DNA of 64,000 nucleotides from Paenibacillus sp. cl123 (GCF_900101595.1 NZ_FMYY01000018.1:60790-124789); one strand, 5' to 3'; counted from the stretch's first letter, positions 42,294-53,137 are shown. A program made the numbers and translations. The notes: generated from the sequence alone by a model not told the origin.

Positions 42294-43556
42294 TTAGACC
42301 AGCGCCCGCTTTGCAATATCCGTGCGCATATGCTTGCCTTCGAAATAAATGCGGTCCGCCGCCGCATAGGCTTTCTGACGCGCCTCTGCGATATCGGCTC
42401 CGAGGCCCGTCACGCCGATGACACGGCCGCCGCTTGTCACAAGCTGACCGTTCTCGTTGACAGCCGTACCGGCATGGAACACCAGAGCGTCCAGCTCTTG
42501 ATCGGCGCCCTCGATAGGCAGCCCCTTCGGATAGGAAGCAGGATAACCTGGAGAAGCGAGAATGACGCAAACCGCCGCTTCATCGCTCCACTCGATGTCC
42601 ATCTGATCCAGTCGGTCGTTCAGGCTGGCCAAGAAGATATCGAGCAAATCCGTCTTCAGCCGCGGCAGCACGACCTGAGTCTCCGGATCGCCGAAACGCG
42701 CGTTGAACTCGATCGTTTTCGGGCCGTCAGGCGTGAGCATCAGCCCGGCGAACAGCACGCCGCGAAACGGGCGGCCTTCGGCAACCATCGCTCTGGCCGT
42801 CGGCTTCACGATCGTCTCGATCGCCTCGTCGATGACCGATTGCGGAATATGCGGCAGCGGCGAATAAGTGCCCATGCCGCCGGTATTCGGGCCTTGGTCG
42901 CCGTCGTACACGGCCTTGTGATCCTGCGCCGGAGACATCGGACGAACCGTCTCGCCGTCGACGAAGGCCAGGATGGACATCTCCTGACCGGTCAGAAATT
43001 CCTCGATGACCACCTGATTGCCTGACTCTCCAAACACCTTGTTCACCATAATATCCTGCAGCGCCTTGTCCGCTTCCTCCAGCGTCTGGGCGATGATGAC
43101 GCCCTTGCCTGCAGCCAAACCGTCCGCCTTGATCACATACGGAGCGCGCAGCTGGTCCAGATAAGCGCGCGCCGGCTCGTAAGCTTCGAAAGACTCGTAA
43201 GCGGCTGTCGGGATGTTGTATTTTTTGAGCAGCTGCTTCGTGAATACTTTGCTGCCTTCGATGATCGCCGCATTTTGCCGCGGTCCGTATACCATCAGCC
43301 CTTTGCTCTCCAGGTGATCCACGATGCCCGCAGCCAGCGGATCATCAGGCCCGATCACGACCAGATCGATCGATTGGTCAAGCGCAAATTGGGCAATTTC
43401 CGCGAATTTATCTACCGCGATCGGCACGCACTCAGCTACCGCAGCGATCCCGCCGTTGCCCGGCGCGCAGTACAGCTCGCTGATCTTCGGGCTTTTCTTC
43501 AGCGCCCAGCATATTGCATGCTCGCGGCCGCCGCCGCCTACTACCAATACTCGCAC
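42294..43556 (-). CDS. purD: Phosphoribosylamine-glycine ligase
   Basis: A 420-residue ATP-grasp enzyme joining glycine to phosphoribosylamine (step 2 of purine synthesis). The N-terminus RVLVVGGGGREHAICWAL and the ATP-grasp segments YVIKADGLAAGKGVIIA and GVLFAGLMLTPDGPKTIEFN are diagnostic. The GTG at 43556, with GGGGAG 10 nt upstream, gives the standard length; the frame extends 38 codons further without support. It is the last gene of the operon, separated from the IMP cyclohydrolase gene by 166 nt containing a perfect 10-bp inverted repeat. Confidence 0.97.
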   Translation of the reverse strand: MRVLVVGGGGREHAICWALKKSPKISELYCAPGNGGIAAVAECVPIAVDKFAEIAQFALDQSIDLVVIGPDDPLAAGIVDHLESKGLMVYGPRQNAAIIEGSKVFTKQLLKKYNIPTAAYESFEAYEPARAYLDQLRAPYVIKADGLAAGKGVIIAQTLEEADKALQDIMVNKVFGESGNQVVIEEFLTGQEMSILAFVDGETVRPMSPAQDHKAVYDGDQGPNTGGMGTYSPLPHIPQSVIDEAIETIVKPTARAMVAEGRPFRGVLFAGLMLTPDGPKTIEFNARFGDPETQVVLPRLKTDLLDIFLASLNDRLDQMDIEWSDEAAVCVILASPGYPASYPKGLPIEGADQELDALVFHAGTAVNENGQLVTSGGRVIGVTGLGADIAEARQKAYAAADRIYFEGKHMRTDIAKRALV

Positions 43557-43645
43557 CTGTCCCACGCTCCCCTTCGTCACTCCTGCATATTTATTCCTCA
43601 GGTCTATATCTATAGTCAGCTTCAGCTCTTCAGCCGCTCTGTACC

Positions 43646-43694
43646 GGATGAACGGACAATCGTCCTCCATATAAGGGATAACGCCCGTTCATCC
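43646..43694. other. Inverted repeat between the IMP cyclohydrolase gene and purD
   Basis: GGATGAACGG (43646-43655) and CCGTTCATCC (43685-43694) form a perfect 10-bp stem with a 29-nt loop. There is no T-tract, so it may be an mRNA processing or stabilising element. Confidence 0.5.
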
Positions 43695-43722
43695 GCACAT
43701 TCAGCAGCCGCCGAAACCCGTT

Positions 43723-44454
43723 CTATTCCTTATTGCGGACAAGCAGCTCGCTTGCGCCGTCTTCGATCCGGATCGTTTTGACCAGCAGAGAGATCTTGTT
43801 TTCTTCGTTCAATGCGCTCCAGTACAGGTTCGCAATTTCCTCTGCGTCGTTCGCCAGCGGCACCAAAGCCGGTTCGCCTTGGAACGAAGGCAGCGGATTG
43901 CCGTCGCCTGCATACGTATGGATGCAGTGGCCGAAGCCCGGGAGCGCCTTCTCGTACGCATACGTATGACGCAGCGTCTGATCCTCCGTGTTGCCGGCCG
44001 ACTTCAGAATCGACAGCTTGTACGCAAATTGCTTGTCGTTCAGGTCCACAATACCGCTGATGCGCGGCGTAAAGTTGGGAGCATCCGGCTCATAGGTCCG
44101 GGTAGCCAGCGCAGACTCGAACGAACCGCCGGCCTGCAGCGCTTCGTGGATCGTATCCGTCTGATCGCCGTTGGTCACGATATGGGCGCCGCCGGCATGC
44201 TTCACCGGATAATAAATGATCAGCGAAGGATCGGTCAGCTTCGCAGGGTCCTTCGCCTCCGTGCGGAGGAAGCCGTTCGGCTCCTCGATAAATACGCGGT
44301 TGCGGCTGTTCTCGCTGCGTCCCATGATCCAGTACACCTGGATCAGACGCGTACCGTCGGGCGTCAGGCCGATGATGATGCCCCGTCCCGGATAAACATT
44401 CTCTTGCAAGCCAGCCAGATAGGCTTCAGCTTGTGCGGCTCTTGTATGTGTCAC
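43723..44454 (-). CDS. purO: PurO-type IMP cyclohydrolase
   Basis: A 243-residue protein that looks like the stand-alone IMP cyclohydrolase family first known from archaea (PurO), which closes the FAICAR ring to IMP. YPGRGIIIGLTPDGTRLIQV followed by GRSENSRNRVF is the family-type N-terminus, and IIYYPVKHAGGAHIVTNGDQ lies in the middle. It sits directly after a formyltransferase that lacks its own cyclohydrolase domain, which supports the call. It is not homologous to the N-terminal domain of PurH. Confidence 0.85.
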   Translation of the reverse strand: MTHTRAAQAEAYLAGLQENVYPGRGIIIGLTPDGTRLIQVYWIMGRSENSRNRVFIEEPNGFLRTEAKDPAKLTDPSLIIYYPVKHAGGAHIVTNGDQTDTIHEALQAGGSFESALATRTYEPDAPNFTPRISGIVDLNDKQFAYKLSILKSAGNTEDQTLRHTYAYEKALPGFGHCIHTYAGDGNPLPSFQGEPALVPLANDAEEIANLYWSALNEENKISLLVKTIRIEDGASELLVRNKE

Positions 44455-44480
44455 GGCTTTTCCATGCCTCCGGTCATTTT

Positions 44481-45668
44481 TTAGTGATGGAATAAACGAA
44501 CGCCCGAGTAGGACATAACCATGCCGTAGTCGTTGGCGGCTTGAACCACTTCTTCGTCACGCATAGAGCTTCCGGCCTGGACGACGTACTTCACTCCGCT
44601 GCGGCTGGCGCGGTCCAGGTTGTCACGGAACGGCAGGAATGCGTCCGAGCCATACGATACGCCTTGAAGCTTGGAGAGCCATTCGCGCTTCTCCTCGCGC
44701 GTCAGACGGGCCGGCACTTCCTCGAAGGCCGCTTCCCATGCCTGCTGCTCGACCGTCGTCAGCTCTTCCTCCAGCCACAGGTCGATGGCATTGTTCTGCT
44801 CCGCGCGGGAGAGCCCTTGGCGGAACTTCATATTCAGCGCCGTCGGATGCTGGCGAAGGAACCAGCGGTCCGCCTTGTCGCCGGCCAGACGCGTACAGTG
44901 GATACGGGACTGCTGTCCGGCGCCGATGCCGATCGTTTGCCCGTCCAGCGTGTAGCAGATCGAGTTGGACTGCGTATACTTGAGCGTGACGAGCGCGATC
45001 AGCATATCCCGCTTCGCATTCTCCGGCAGCTCCTTGTTTTCGGTAACGATATGCTCCAGCGCGCTTGCGTCGATAGCCGCGCCATTGCGCTCCTGCTGCA
45101 GCTTCAGGCCGAACAGTGTGCGCAGCTCGACAGGGTCCGGCACATAATCCGGGTCGATCTCGATGATCAGGTATTTGCCGCCCTTCTTCGCCTTCAAAAT
45201 CTCCAGCGCTTCCTCCGTATAACCCGGAGCCACGACCAGATCGGACACCTCGCGCTTCAGCAGCTGCGCCGTGGAAGCGTCCACGATATCGCTGAGCGCC
45301 GCCGCATCGCCGAAGGAGGACATACGGTCCGCGCCGCGGGCGCGCGCATAGGCGGTGGCCAGCGGAGACAGCTCCAGCCCCTCGACGAAGTAAGCCTTCG
45401 CCAGCTCAGGCGTGAGCGGAGCGGCTACGGCCGCCCCGGCCGGGCTGACATGCTTGAACGAAGCCGCCGCCGGCAAGCCGGTAGCGCTGCGCAGCTCGCG
45501 GGCGAGCTGGAAGCCGTTGAGCGCGTCCAGCAGGTTGATAAAGCCCGGGTCGCCGCTGAGAATACGGATCGGCAGAGGACCGTCGGAGAACAGCTTGGCT
45601 TGCTTCTGATGCGGGTTCATGCCGTAACGCAGCTCAAGCGCGTTGCTTGTATTGACAGACTGGCTCAT
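44481..45668 (-). CDS. Stand-alone AICAR formyltransferase (lacks the PurH cyclohydrolase domain)
   Basis: A 395-residue AICAR transformylase, transferring formyl from 10-formyl-THF to AICAR. It starts at RYGMNPHQKQAKLF, the point where the transformylase part of PurH begins, so the usual 200-residue N-terminal IMP cyclohydrolase domain is absent. Its motifs (AASFKHVSPAGAA, RARGADRMSSFGD, IGAGQQSRIHCTRLAGDKA, SDAFLPFRDN, final RLFHH) resemble the eukaryotic ATIC type rather than B. subtilis PurH. It overlaps purN by 4 nt and is followed by the PurO-type gene that supplies the missing step. Confidence 0.93.
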   Translation of the reverse strand: MSQSVNTSNALELRYGMNPHQKQAKLFSDGPLPIRILSGDPGFINLLDALNGFQLARELRSATGLPAAASFKHVSPAGAAVAAPLTPELAKAYFVEGLELSPLATAYARARGADRMSSFGDAAALSDIVDASTAQLLKREVSDLVVAPGYTEEALEILKAKKGGKYLIIEIDPDYVPDPVELRTLFGLKLQQERNGAAIDASALEHIVTENKELPENAKRDMLIALVTLKYTQSNSICYTLDGQTIGIGAGQQSRIHCTRLAGDKADRWFLRQHPTALNMKFRQGLSRAEQNNAIDLWLEEELTTVEQQAWEAAFEEVPARLTREEKREWLSKLQGVSYGSDAFLPFRDNLDRASRSGVKYVVQAGSSMRDEEVVQAANDYGMVMSYSGVRLFHH

Positions 45669-46312
45669 TGGTTACTCATCCCATCTTTTGTAGAATTATT
45701 TGCCTTGGCCTTGACGATTTTGTCCAGATCGATAATTCCTTGCGCGATATCTCCGATCACCTGCGGATACAGAACATGCTCGATCGGATGGATGCGCTTC
45801 TCCAGCGACTCCTCGGTATCTCCGTCCAGGATGGGGAGCGCGCGCTGCGCCAGGATGGGACCGCTGTCCAATCCCCCGTCCACCAGATGCACCGTCACTC
45901 CGGTCACCTTCACGCCGTGCGCCAGCGCTTGACGAACCGCGTGAAGCCCCGGAAACGACGGCAGCAGCGAAGGATGGATATTGATCATCCGGCCCCAATA
46001 GGCGTCCACCAGCACCTCCGTCAGGATGCGCATATAACCGGCCAATACGACAAGCTCAACCTGCCGCTCCCGCAGCTCTCGAAGAATCTCACGCTCATAG
46101 TCCTGGCGCGAGGCATATTCCTTGGGGCTGAACGTATAGACGGGCACGCCCGCCTCCTTCGCCCGCTCCACGACCTTGGCCTTCGGCCGGTCGCAGACCA
46201 AAAGCTCGATGGTGACATCGAGCCGGCCTTCCTTCACCGCATCCGCGATCGCTTGAAAATTGCTTCCGCTCCCCGATGCGAATACGGCGATGCGAAATGG
46301 AGCTTCACTCAT
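45665..46312 (-). CDS. purN: Phosphoribosylglycinamide formyltransferase
   Basis: A 215-residue GAR transformylase using 10-formyl-THF. The N-terminal [20 protein letters not shown] and the active-site block [20 protein letters not shown] with [12 protein letters not shown] are diagnostic. It overlaps purM at its start and the AICAR transformylase gene at its end (ATGA both times), so the three are translationally coupled. Length is normal for PurN. Confidence 0.97.
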   Translation of the reverse strand: MSEAPFRIAVFASGSGSNFQAIADAVKEGRLDVTIELLVCDRPKAKVVERAKEAGVPVYTFSPKEYASRQDYEREILRELRERQVELVVLAGYMRILTEVLVDAYWGRMINIHPSLLPSFPGLHAVRQALAHGVKVTGVTVHLVDGGLDSGPILAQRALPILDGDTEESLEKRIHPIEHVLYPQVIGDIAQGIIDLDKIVKAKANNSTKDGMSNQ

Positions 46313-47349
46313 ACCTCGGCACCGTTGAACGTCACGATTCTGGTGCCTTCCGTTACGCGGCCCAGCGTGTACGGCCTCTCGCCGCTGTCGGCGAACAGCT
46401 CGGCAGCCTTGTCCGCATGCTCCTCGGCTACGATCACGACCATGCCGATGCCCATGTTGAATGTGCGGAACATATCGTTGTTGCTAATGCCGCCCTCGCG
46501 CTGCATAAGCTCGAAGATCGGCAGAATCGGCCAGGAGCCGTAGTCGATTTCCACGTTCACGCCTTCCGGCAGCACACGCGGAATATTTTCCAGGAAGCCG
46601 CCGCCCGTGATATGGGCCATGCCCTTGATCGGCACTTCCTGCAGCGCTGCCAGCACCGGCTTAACGTAAATCTTGGTCGGCGCGAGCAGCGCGTCGCCCA
46701 GCTTGCCGCCCAGCTCATCGATCGTATCGTGCAGGCTGTAGCCCTTACGCTCAAGCAGCAGCTTGCGCACAAGCGAGAAGCCGTTGCTGTGCACGCCGCT
46801 GGAAGCCAGACCGAGCACAACGTCGCCCGGCTTGATCGTGCTGCCGTCGATGATCTTCTTCTTGTCTACGACGCCGACTGTGAAACCGGCGATATCGTAT
46901 TCGCCCTCGCTGTACATGCCCGGCATCTCTGCCGTCTCGCCGCCGATCAAGGCAGCGCCCGCTTGTACGCAGCCGTCGCTGATGCCTTTGACGATCGCTT
47001 CGATTTTCTCAGGGATTACTTTGTCGCAAGCGAGGTAATCGAGGAAAAACAGCGGCTCCGCGCCTTGAACGATAATATCGTTGACGCACATGGCAACCGC
47101 GTCGATGCCGATCGTGTCATGCTTGTCCATCGCGAAGGCGATCTTCAGCTTCGTGCCGACTCCGTCCGTACCGGATACGAGCACCGGTTCGTCGTATTTG
47201 TCCTTGTTCAAGCCGAACAATCCGCCGAAGCCGCCAAGCTCCGTCAATACTTCCGGACGCATGGTCGTCTTGACATGCTTCTTCATGCGTTCTACCGCTT
47301 CGTTGCCGGCGGCAATGTCTACTCCGGCTTGTTTATATGCATCGGACAC
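46309..47349 (-). CDS. purM: Phosphoribosylformylglycinamidine cyclo-ligase
   Basis: A 346-residue AIR synthetase (FGAM to AIR, ATP-dependent). [20 protein letters not shown] opens it; [20 protein letters not shown] is the ATP-site signature, and [18 protein letters not shown] follows. The GTG at 47349 with GAGGAGG upstream gives the family length; the TTG 18 nt earlier lies on the ribosome site. The 152-nt gap to purF is the largest inside the first part of the operon. Confidence 0.97.
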   Translation of the reverse strand: MSDAYKQAGVDIAAGNEAVERMKKHVKTTMRPEVLTELGGFGGLFGLNKDKYDEPVLVSGTDGVGTKLKIAFAMDKHDTIGIDAVAMCVNDIIVQGAEPLFFLDYLACDKVIPEKIEAIVKGISDGCVQAGAALIGGETAEMPGMYSEGEYDIAGFTVGVVDKKKIIDGSTIKPGDVVLGLASSGVHSNGFSLVRKLLLERKGYSLHDTIDELGGKLGDALLAPTKIYVKPVLAALQEVPIKGMAHITGGGFLENIPRVLPEGVNVEIDYGSWPILPIFELMQREGGISNNDMFRTFNMGIGMVVIVAEEHADKAAELFADSGERPYTLGRVTEGTRIVTFNGAEV

Positions 47350-47501
47350 GTGAGAGTTCCTCCTCAAATTCGGAATGGGCGCCCAGACTGTAGGCTGCAG
47401 GAGATTCCTAAGTTCCTAAGCCCTGCAAGGCCTGAGCCTGAGCTTGGTCAGTTCCGGTACCCATCTATTTATATCTGACTGTGCGGCAGCTCAGTGTTCG
47501 T

Positions 47502-49052
47502 CTAATCGCAGCCGCAGCCAAGCGCTTCTTCGTCTGGCACCGGCGTCGGATACTTGTTGTCGAAACAGGCCGTGCACAGTCCGCGGTTGTACTCGCTGGC
47601 CGGACGTCCGATCGCGGCCGACAGCCCGTCCTTGCTCAGGAAGTGCAGCGAATCGGCATTGATCGCCTGACGGATCTCCTCGATCGACTTCACCGCGGCG
47701 ATCAGCTCCTTCCGGCTTGGCGTATCAATGCCGTAGAAGCACGGATTCGCGAACGGCGGCGAGCTGATCCGCACATGCACCTCGGACGCTCCGGCCTCGC
47801 GGAGCAGGTTGACGATGCGCAGGCTGGTCGTGCCGCGCACGATCGAGTCGTCGATCATGACGACTCGCTTGCCCTCCACGATGCTGCGCACTGCTGACAG
47901 CTTCATCTTCACGCCCTGCTCGCGCAGCTCCTGGCTCGGCTGGATAAAGGTCCGGCCGGTGTAGCGGTTTTTGATCAGACCCAGCTCGTAAGGAATGCCG
48001 GTCTGCTCCGCGTAGCCGATTGCGGCCGAGATGGACGAGTCCGGCACGCCCGTCACGATATCCGCGTCCACGAACGCCTCCATCGCGAGCTGGCGGCCCA
48101 TCCGCTTGCGCGCCGAGTGAATATTCGTCGAGTCGATGTCGCTGTCCGGCCGTGCGAAGTAAATGTATTCCATCGCGCAGATCGCGCGCTGCTTGATCGG
48201 CGCGAACCGATCATGCGTGACGCCGCCCGTCTTCAGGTCAAGCACCAGCAGCTCGCCCGGCTCCACGTCGCGCTCATACTTGGCTCCGACGGCGTCGAAC
48301 GCACAGGACTCCGACGCGAACAGCCGCGCCGTGCCCAGCCTGCCTGCGACGAACGGGCGCAGCCCGTGCGGATCGCGCGCTACGATCAGCTTGTCGCGCG
48401 TCAGGAACATGAAGGCGAAGGCGCCTTCCACCTGCAGCAGCGCGTCCTTCACAGCCAGCACGATATCGTCGTGCTTGGAGCGGGCGATCAGATGCGCCAC
48501 GACTTCGGTATCGCTTGTCGTCTGGAAGATTGAGCCTTCGCGTTCCAGACGTTTCTTGATATCCGGGGCATTGGTCAGGTTGCCGTTGGTCGCGATCGCG
48601 AGATCTCCCTCGCGGTACTTGAACACGAGCGGCTGGGCGTTGGCCAGCTTGCTCTCCCCTGCCGTCGAGTAACGGACGTGCGAGATCGAGCAGTTGCCGA
48701 CCAGCGTACCCAAGGTATCGTTGTCAAACACTTCCTTGACAAGCCCCATCCCCCGGTGATAGTTGAACGTCTCACCGTTGGTCGCACAGATGCCTGCGCT
48801 CTCCTGCCCCCGGTGCTGCAGCGCATGCAGCCCGTAGTAGGAAAGCGAAGCGGCTTCGCTATGGCCGAATACGCCGAATACTCCGCATTCCTCGCCCGGC
48901 TTGTCGAAGAAGCCGTCATGCTCATAAACGCCTTCATTGTAGTACTCGCCCGACCAGAGGCGCGGCGCGGCCGCATCCTCCGCGTTCGGTGATTTATCTA
49001 ATCCGGTTTCCCGCTCAAGTCCTTGTCCGCCGACGATCAGTTCATCAGACAT
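47502..49052 (-). CDS. purF: Amidophosphoribosyltransferase with long propeptide
   Basis: A 516-residue enzyme for the first committed purine step (PRPP plus glutamine to phosphoribosylamine). The Ntn-type catalytic Cys is in [14 protein letters not shown], and the PRPP loop is [15 protein letters not shown]-terminal Cys pairs (GLCTACF, GCGCD) fit the Fe-S cluster of the Bacillus type. In B. subtilis the cleaved propeptide before Cys is 11 residues; here about 55 residues precede it, an unusually long leader. ATG 49052 has GGAAGGA upstream. The gene start overlaps purL by 16 nt. Confidence 0.96.
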   Translation of the reverse strand: MSDELIVGGQGLERETGLDKSPNAEDAAAPRLWSGEYYNEGVYEHDGFFDKPGEECGVFGVFGHSEAASLSYYGLHALQHRGQESAGICATNGETFNYHRGMGLVKEVFDNDTLGTLVGNCSISHVRYSTAGESKLANAQPLVFKYREGDLAIATNGNLTNAPDIKKRLEREGSIFQTTSDTEVVAHLIARSKHDDIVLAVKDALLQVEGAFAFMFLTRDKLIVARDPHGLRPFVAGRLGTARLFASESCAFDAVGAKYERDVEPGELLVLDLKTGGVTHDRFAPIKQRAICAMEYIYFARPDSDIDSTNIHSARKRMGRQLAMEAFVDADIVTGVPDSSISAAIGYAEQTGIPYELGLIKNRYTGRTFIQPSQELREQGVKMKLSAVRSIVEGKRVVMIDDSIVRGTTSLRIVNLLREAGASEVHVRISSPPFANPCFYGIDTPSRKELIAAVKSIEEIRQAINADSLHFLSKDGLSAAIGRPASEYNRGLCTACFDNKYPTPVPDEEALGCGCD

Positions 49053-51280
49053 GGAATCGCATCCTTCCAAACCTTTTCTAGTTGAGTGACAGATGCATCA
49101 ATCGCAGACACAGCGTTAACCGACACTTGCAGCTTCTCACCGCCGACCGTACCGAGCGCTTGCACCGGCACGCCGCGGGAGGACAGGAATTGCTCCAGCT
49201 CCGACGCCTTCTCCGGCGACGCGCTGAGCAGAATACGCGACTGGCTCTCGCTGAACAGCGCCAGATCCGCACGCAGTCCCGTCTCGAAGTTCACCTTTGC
49301 GCCGATTCCGCCGCTGATGCAGCTCTCGGCCAATGCTACGGCCAGACCGCCGTCCGACAGGTCATGCGCCGAAGCGACCAGACCGCTTTGAATCGCCGCC
49401 AGCACGGAATCCAGCAAGACTTTCTCCACATCGAGGTCGATAGCCGGAGGACGGCCTTCCGTCACGCCGTGGATGACATACTGGAATTCGCTTCCGCCCA
49501 GCTCCGCCTTGGTATCGCCCAGCAGCAGGACGATATCGCCCTCGCGCTTGAAGCCTTGGGTCGTGATATGGTCGAGGTCATGCACCAGGCCGACCATGCC
49601 GACGACCGGCGTCGGGTAGATCGCGCCCTTGGCGTTCTCGTTGTACAGGCTGACGTTGCCGCCGATAACCGGAGCGTTCAGCTTGCGGCAAGCTTCCGCC
49701 ATTCCGTCGGTCGCCTTCTCCAGCTGCCAGAAAATTTCCGGCTTCTCCGGGCTGCCGAAGTTCAGGTTGTCCGTAATCGCCAGCGGCTCGGCACCCGTAC
49801 ATACATTGTTGCGCGCCGCCTCCGCGACCGCGATGCGTCCGCCCACTTCAGGGTCGAGGTAGACGAAGCGCCCGTTGCAGTCCGTCGACATCGACAGCGC
49901 CTTGCGCGAGCCGCGGATCGTTACGACCGCCGCATCCGAGCCCGGCTGAACGGCTGTGCTCGTCCGCACCATGTAATCATATTGGTTATATACCCATTCC
50001 TTGCTCGCTACCGTAGGGGAAGCCAGCACCTTGGACAGGGCATCGTTCAAGTCCGTTACTTCCGGGTAAGCCGACGTATCGACCGAAGCGTTCGCTTCGT
50101 AATAGGCCGGAACCGCGGATGGCTTATGGTACATCGGGCACTCGTCGACGAGCGCCGTTACCGGCATGTCGGCGACCAGCTCGCCCTTGTGAAAAAGCTT
50201 CAGGTTGCCGTCGTCGGTCACCTTGCCGACCTTCGGACAATCCAGCCCCCAGCGCGCGAAGATCGCGCGGGCTTGCTCTTCATGCTCCGGCTTGACGACG
50301 AACAGCATGCGCTCCTGCGACTCCGACAGCATCATCTCGTAAGGCGTCATGCCTTCCTCGCGCTGCGGCACCTCGTCGAGATACAGCTCCATGCCGTTAC
50401 CGGCCTTGCTCGCCATCTCGGAGCTGGAGCATGTAAGACCCGCTGCGCCCATATCCTGGATGCCGACGACGATACCGGAGTTGATCAGATCGAGGCAAGC
50501 CTCCAGCACGAGCTTCTCCATGAACGGATCGCCGACTTGAACCGCCGAGCGCTTGGACTCGGACTCCGCCGTCAAATCCTCGGAAGCGAATGTCGCGCCG
50601 TGGATGCCGTCGCGGCCGGTAGCCGGGCCGACGTAAAACACCGGGTTGCCGACGCCCTTGGCGACGCCCTTCTGAATTTTGTCGTGATCGATCAGACCGA
50701 CGCACATCGCATTGACGAGCGGATTGCCCTCATAGCTCTCGTCGAACATGATCTCGCCGCCGACCGTCGGAATCCCGATACAGTTGCCGTAGCCAGCGAT
50801 CCCGGAGACGACATGCTCGAACAAATATTTTACCCGGTCATTCGTCAGACGTCCGAAGCGCAGCGAGTTCAATACCGCAACAGGGCGCGCGCCCATCGAG
50901 AAAATATCGCGGATAATGCCGCCTACGCCTGTGGCTGCGCCTTGATAAGGCTCAACCGCCGAAGGGTGGTTATGGCTTTCGATCTTGAATACGACGGCCT
51001 GATTGTCGCCGATATCGACGATGCCCGCGCCTTCGCCCGGACCCATCAGGACACGCGGTCCTGTCACAGGGAACTTCTTCAGCACGACCTTGGAGTTTTT
51101 ATAAGAGCAGTGCTCGGACCACATGACGCTGAATACGCCGATCTCGACATAATTCGGCTTGCGGCCGAGGAACCCGCAAATTTTCTCATATTCGGAATCG
51201 GATACGCCGAACTGCTTGTAGATCTTCTGTTCTTCGATTTGCTGAGCCGTGGGCTCCTTAGCCGATAGCTGCTGCGCCAT
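49037..51280 (-). CDS. purL: Phosphoribosylformylglycinamidine synthase, large subunit
   Basis: A 747-residue small-type PurL, the ATP-using synthase subunit that works with PurQ and PurS. Motifs include [33 protein letters not shown] and [18 protein letters not shown]. Its start overlaps purQ by 23 nt and its end overlaps purF by 16 nt. Length is standard for the PurSQL form found in Bacilli (compare about 1300 residues in enterobacteria). Confidence 0.98.
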   Translation of the reverse strand: MAQQLSAKEPTAQQIEEQKIYKQFGVSDSEYEKICGFLGRKPNYVEIGVFSVMWSEHCSYKNSKVVLKKFPVTGPRVLMGPGEGAGIVDIGDNQAVVFKIESHNHPSAVEPYQGAATGVGGIIRDIFSMGARPVAVLNSLRFGRLTNDRVKYLFEHVVSGIAGYGNCIGIPTVGGEIMFDESYEGNPLVNAMCVGLIDHDKIQKGVAKGVGNPVFYVGPATGRDGIHGATFASEDLTAESESKRSAVQVGDPFMEKLVLEACLDLINSGIVVGIQDMGAAGLTCSSSEMASKAGNGMELYLDEVPQREEGMTPYEMMLSESQERMLFVVKPEHEEQARAIFARWGLDCPKVGKVTDDGNLKLFHKGELVADMPVTALVDECPMYHKPSAVPAYYEANASVDTSAYPEVTDLNDALSKVLASPTVASKEWVYNQYDYMVRTSTAVQPGSDAAVVTIRGSRKALSMSTDCNGRFVYLDPEVGGRIAVAEAARNNVCTGAEPLAITDNLNFGSPEKPEIFWQLEKATDGMAEACRKLNAPVIGGNVSLYNENAKGAIYPTPVVGMVGLVHDLDHITTQGFKREGDIVLLLGDTKAELGGSEFQYVIHGVTEGRPPAIDLDVEKVLLDSVLAAIQSGLVASAHDLSDGGLAVALAESCISGGIGAKVNFETGLRADLALFSESQSRILLSASPEKASELEQFLSSRGVPVQALGTVGGEKLQVSVNAVSAIDASVTQLEKVWKDAIPCLMN

Positions 51281-51953
51281 GCTTTTCCCTCCAAGTGCTC
51301 AAAATCGATGTAAACATCCGTTTGCCGTCCGCCGAGCCGAGAATCTCGTCAATCGCCCGTTCCGGATGCGGCATCATGCCGACCACGTTGCCCGCCTTGT
51401 TGCTGATGCCCGCGATGTCGTCCACGGAGCCGTTCGGATTGTTGCCTGCCTGATAACGGAACATGATCTGGTTGTTCGCCTTCAGCTCGGCCAATGTCTC
51501 GTCGTCGCAGTAATAGTTGCCTTCGCCATGCGCGATCGGAATGTTGATCAGCTCGCCCTGCGCGTACTCGCGCGTGAACGGGTTGTCATTGTTCTCCACC
51601 GACAGCAGCGCCTGATGACAGCGGAACTTCATCGAGTTGTTGCGCAGCAGCGCGCCCGGGAGCAGGCCCGCCTCCGTCAGGATCTGGAAGCCGTTGCAGA
51701 TGCCCAGCACGTATTTGCCTTGAGCGGCCGCTTCCACCAGCGCATTCATGACCGGCGCAAAACGCGCGATCGCTCCGCAGCGCAAGTAGTCGCCGTATGA
51801 AAATCCTCCGGGAACGAGGATACAGTCGTATTTGGACAAATCGCTTTCCGTATGCCATACATATTCAACAGGCTGTCCGATCGTGTCCTCGACGGCCTTG
51901 AAGCAGTCGATATCACAGTTGGAGCCGGGAAATACCAATACCGCGAAATTCAT
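51258..51953 (-). CDS. purQ: FGAM synthase glutaminase subunit
   Basis: A 231-residue class-I glutamine amidotransferase supplying ammonia to PurL. The nucleophile elbow is [13 protein letters not shown], and the His-Glu pair lies in [11 protein letters not shown]. It is preceded by purS with a 21-nt gap and overlaps purL at its 3' end, so PurS, PurQ and PurL are made in step. Confidence 0.97.
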   Translation of the reverse strand: MNFAVLVFPGSNCDIDCFKAVEDTIGQPVEYVWHTESDLSKYDCILVPGGFSYGDYLRCGAIARFAPVMNALVEAAAQGKYVLGICNGFQILTEAGLLPGALLRNNSMKFRCHQALLSVENNDNPFTREYAQGELINIPIAHGEGNYYCDDETLAELKANNQIMFRYQAGNNPNGSVDDIAGISNKAGNVVGMMPHPERAIDEILGSADGKRMFTSILSTWREKHGAAAIG

Positions 51954-51974
51954 CGCTTTCGCTCCTCCTTTGTC

Positions 51975-52223
51975 TTAAGCCTGAACCAATTCGAACCGGT
52001 AGTCTTCAATGACGGTGTTCGCCAGCAGCTTCTCGCACATGGCCTTCACGCGTTCTTCAGCCGCCGCGCGGTCCGCTGTATTCAGATCCACTTCCAGGTA
52101 CTTGCCGATCCGCACCTTGCCGACCTCATCGAACCCCATCGAATGGAGCGCGCCTTGCACGGCCGTTCCTTGTACATCCAGTACGCTTTGCTTAATCGTT
52201 ACATATACGGTCGCTTTGAACAT
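51975..52223 (-). CDS. purS: FGAM synthase subunit PurS
   Basis: An 82-residue small subunit that bridges PurQ and PurL. The sequence FKATVYVTIKQSVLDVQGTA and SMGFDEVGKVRIGKYLEV is diagnostic. ATG 52223 with GGGAGG upstream gives the standard length; the longer frame to 52349 overlaps purC and is rejected. It starts 26 nt after purC. Confidence 0.96.
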   Translation of the reverse strand: MFKATVYVTIKQSVLDVQGTAVQGALHSMGFDEVGKVRIGKYLEVDLNTADRAAAEERVKAMCEKLLANTVIEDYRFELVQA

Positions 52224-52249
52224 TAGGAATGATTCCTCCCGGAAAATGG

Positions 52250-53137
52250 TTAGTTGGATGTCAAACGTTTGTAAATATCGCGGTACCGGCGGCTCGTCTC
52301 CACAACCACTGCGGCAGGCAGCGGCGCCGGCTCGCTGTTTTTGTCCCAATCGGTCGAAGAGAGGTATGTGCGGACCGGCTCCTTATCCATGCCGTCGATC
52401 TCGATATCGAGCTCATACTTGCTCTTGTCCCAGAAACGGGAGGAGTCCGGCGTGAAAATTTCATCGATCAGGATGATCTCGCCATCAATAAGTCCGAATT
52501 CGAACTTCGTATCGGCCAAGATGATGCCCCGCTCTTCGCAAAGCGCGCGCGCGAACTCGTACAGCCGGATGCTTTTCTCCTGCAGCTGAAGGGTCAGCTC
52601 CGCGCCGATCAGCTCCTTCATCCGCTCGATGGAGATATCCTCATCGTGGCCGACGTCGTTTTTCGCCGCAGGCGTGAAGATCGGCTCAGGGAAACGCTCG
52701 TTTTTGCGCAGACCTGCGGGCAGCTTGTGTCCGTTCACCTCGCCGGTCGCCTGATACTGTCTCCAGCCGCCGCCCGTAATATAGCCGCGGACGACGCATT
52801 CGATATCGATACGCTCAGCCTTCTTCGTGACCATGAAGCGGTCCTTCATCACATCCGCATCGGTGATCACATCCGCGATCCGCTCGATGTCGGCATGCAC
52901 GACATGGTTCGGCTGAATCGCCGCCGTCTGCTCGAACCAGAACTTGCTGAGCGAGTTCAGCACGTCGCCCTTGTAAGGAACCGCCGGGCTGAGCACCCAG
53001 TCGAAGGCGGAGATGCGGTCGGTGACCGCGATCAGATAATGCTCGCCGAGGTCGTATAGCTCCCGGACCTTGCCTTTATACAGCAGCGGCGCTTTGACAT
53101 ACTCCTGCGCGCTGGAAATCGCCTGTTTCTCTCCCAT
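52250..53137 (-). CDS. purC: SAICAR synthetase
   Basis: A 295-residue enzyme joining aspartate to CAIR. YKGKVRELYDLGEHYLIAVT is the N-terminal nucleotide-site block, and VRGYITGGGWRQYQATGEVN and LADTKFEFGLIDGEIILIDE follow. The length fits the longer, eukaryote/clostridial-like PurC rather than the roughly 240-residue B. subtilis form. It lies between purB (98-nt gap) and purS. Confidence 0.96.
   Translation of the reverse strand: MGEKQAISSAQEYVKAPLLYKGKVRELYDLGEHYLIAVTDRISAFDWVLSPAVPYKGDVLNSLSKFWFEQTAAIQPNHVVHADIERIADVITDADVMKDRFMVTKKAERIDIECVVRGYITGGGWRQYQATGEVNGHKLPAGLRKNERFPEPIFTPAAKNDVGHDEDISIERMKELIGAELTLQLQEKSIRLYEFARALCEERGIILADTKFEFGLIDGEIILIDEIFTPDSSRFWDKSKYELDIEIDGMDKEPVRTYLSSTDWDKNSEPAPLPAAVVVETSRRYRDIYKRLTSN

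Noticed and set aside
44541..45932. 463-codon plus-strand frame
   Set aside because: It is antisense to the AICAR transformylase and purN genes, has atypical composition, and no ribosome site.
49082..51268. 728-codon frame on the plus strand
   Set aside because: It is antisense to purL over its full length. Long shadow frames are expected opposite GC-rich third codon positions; the product is His/Arg/Gln-rich and matches nothing.
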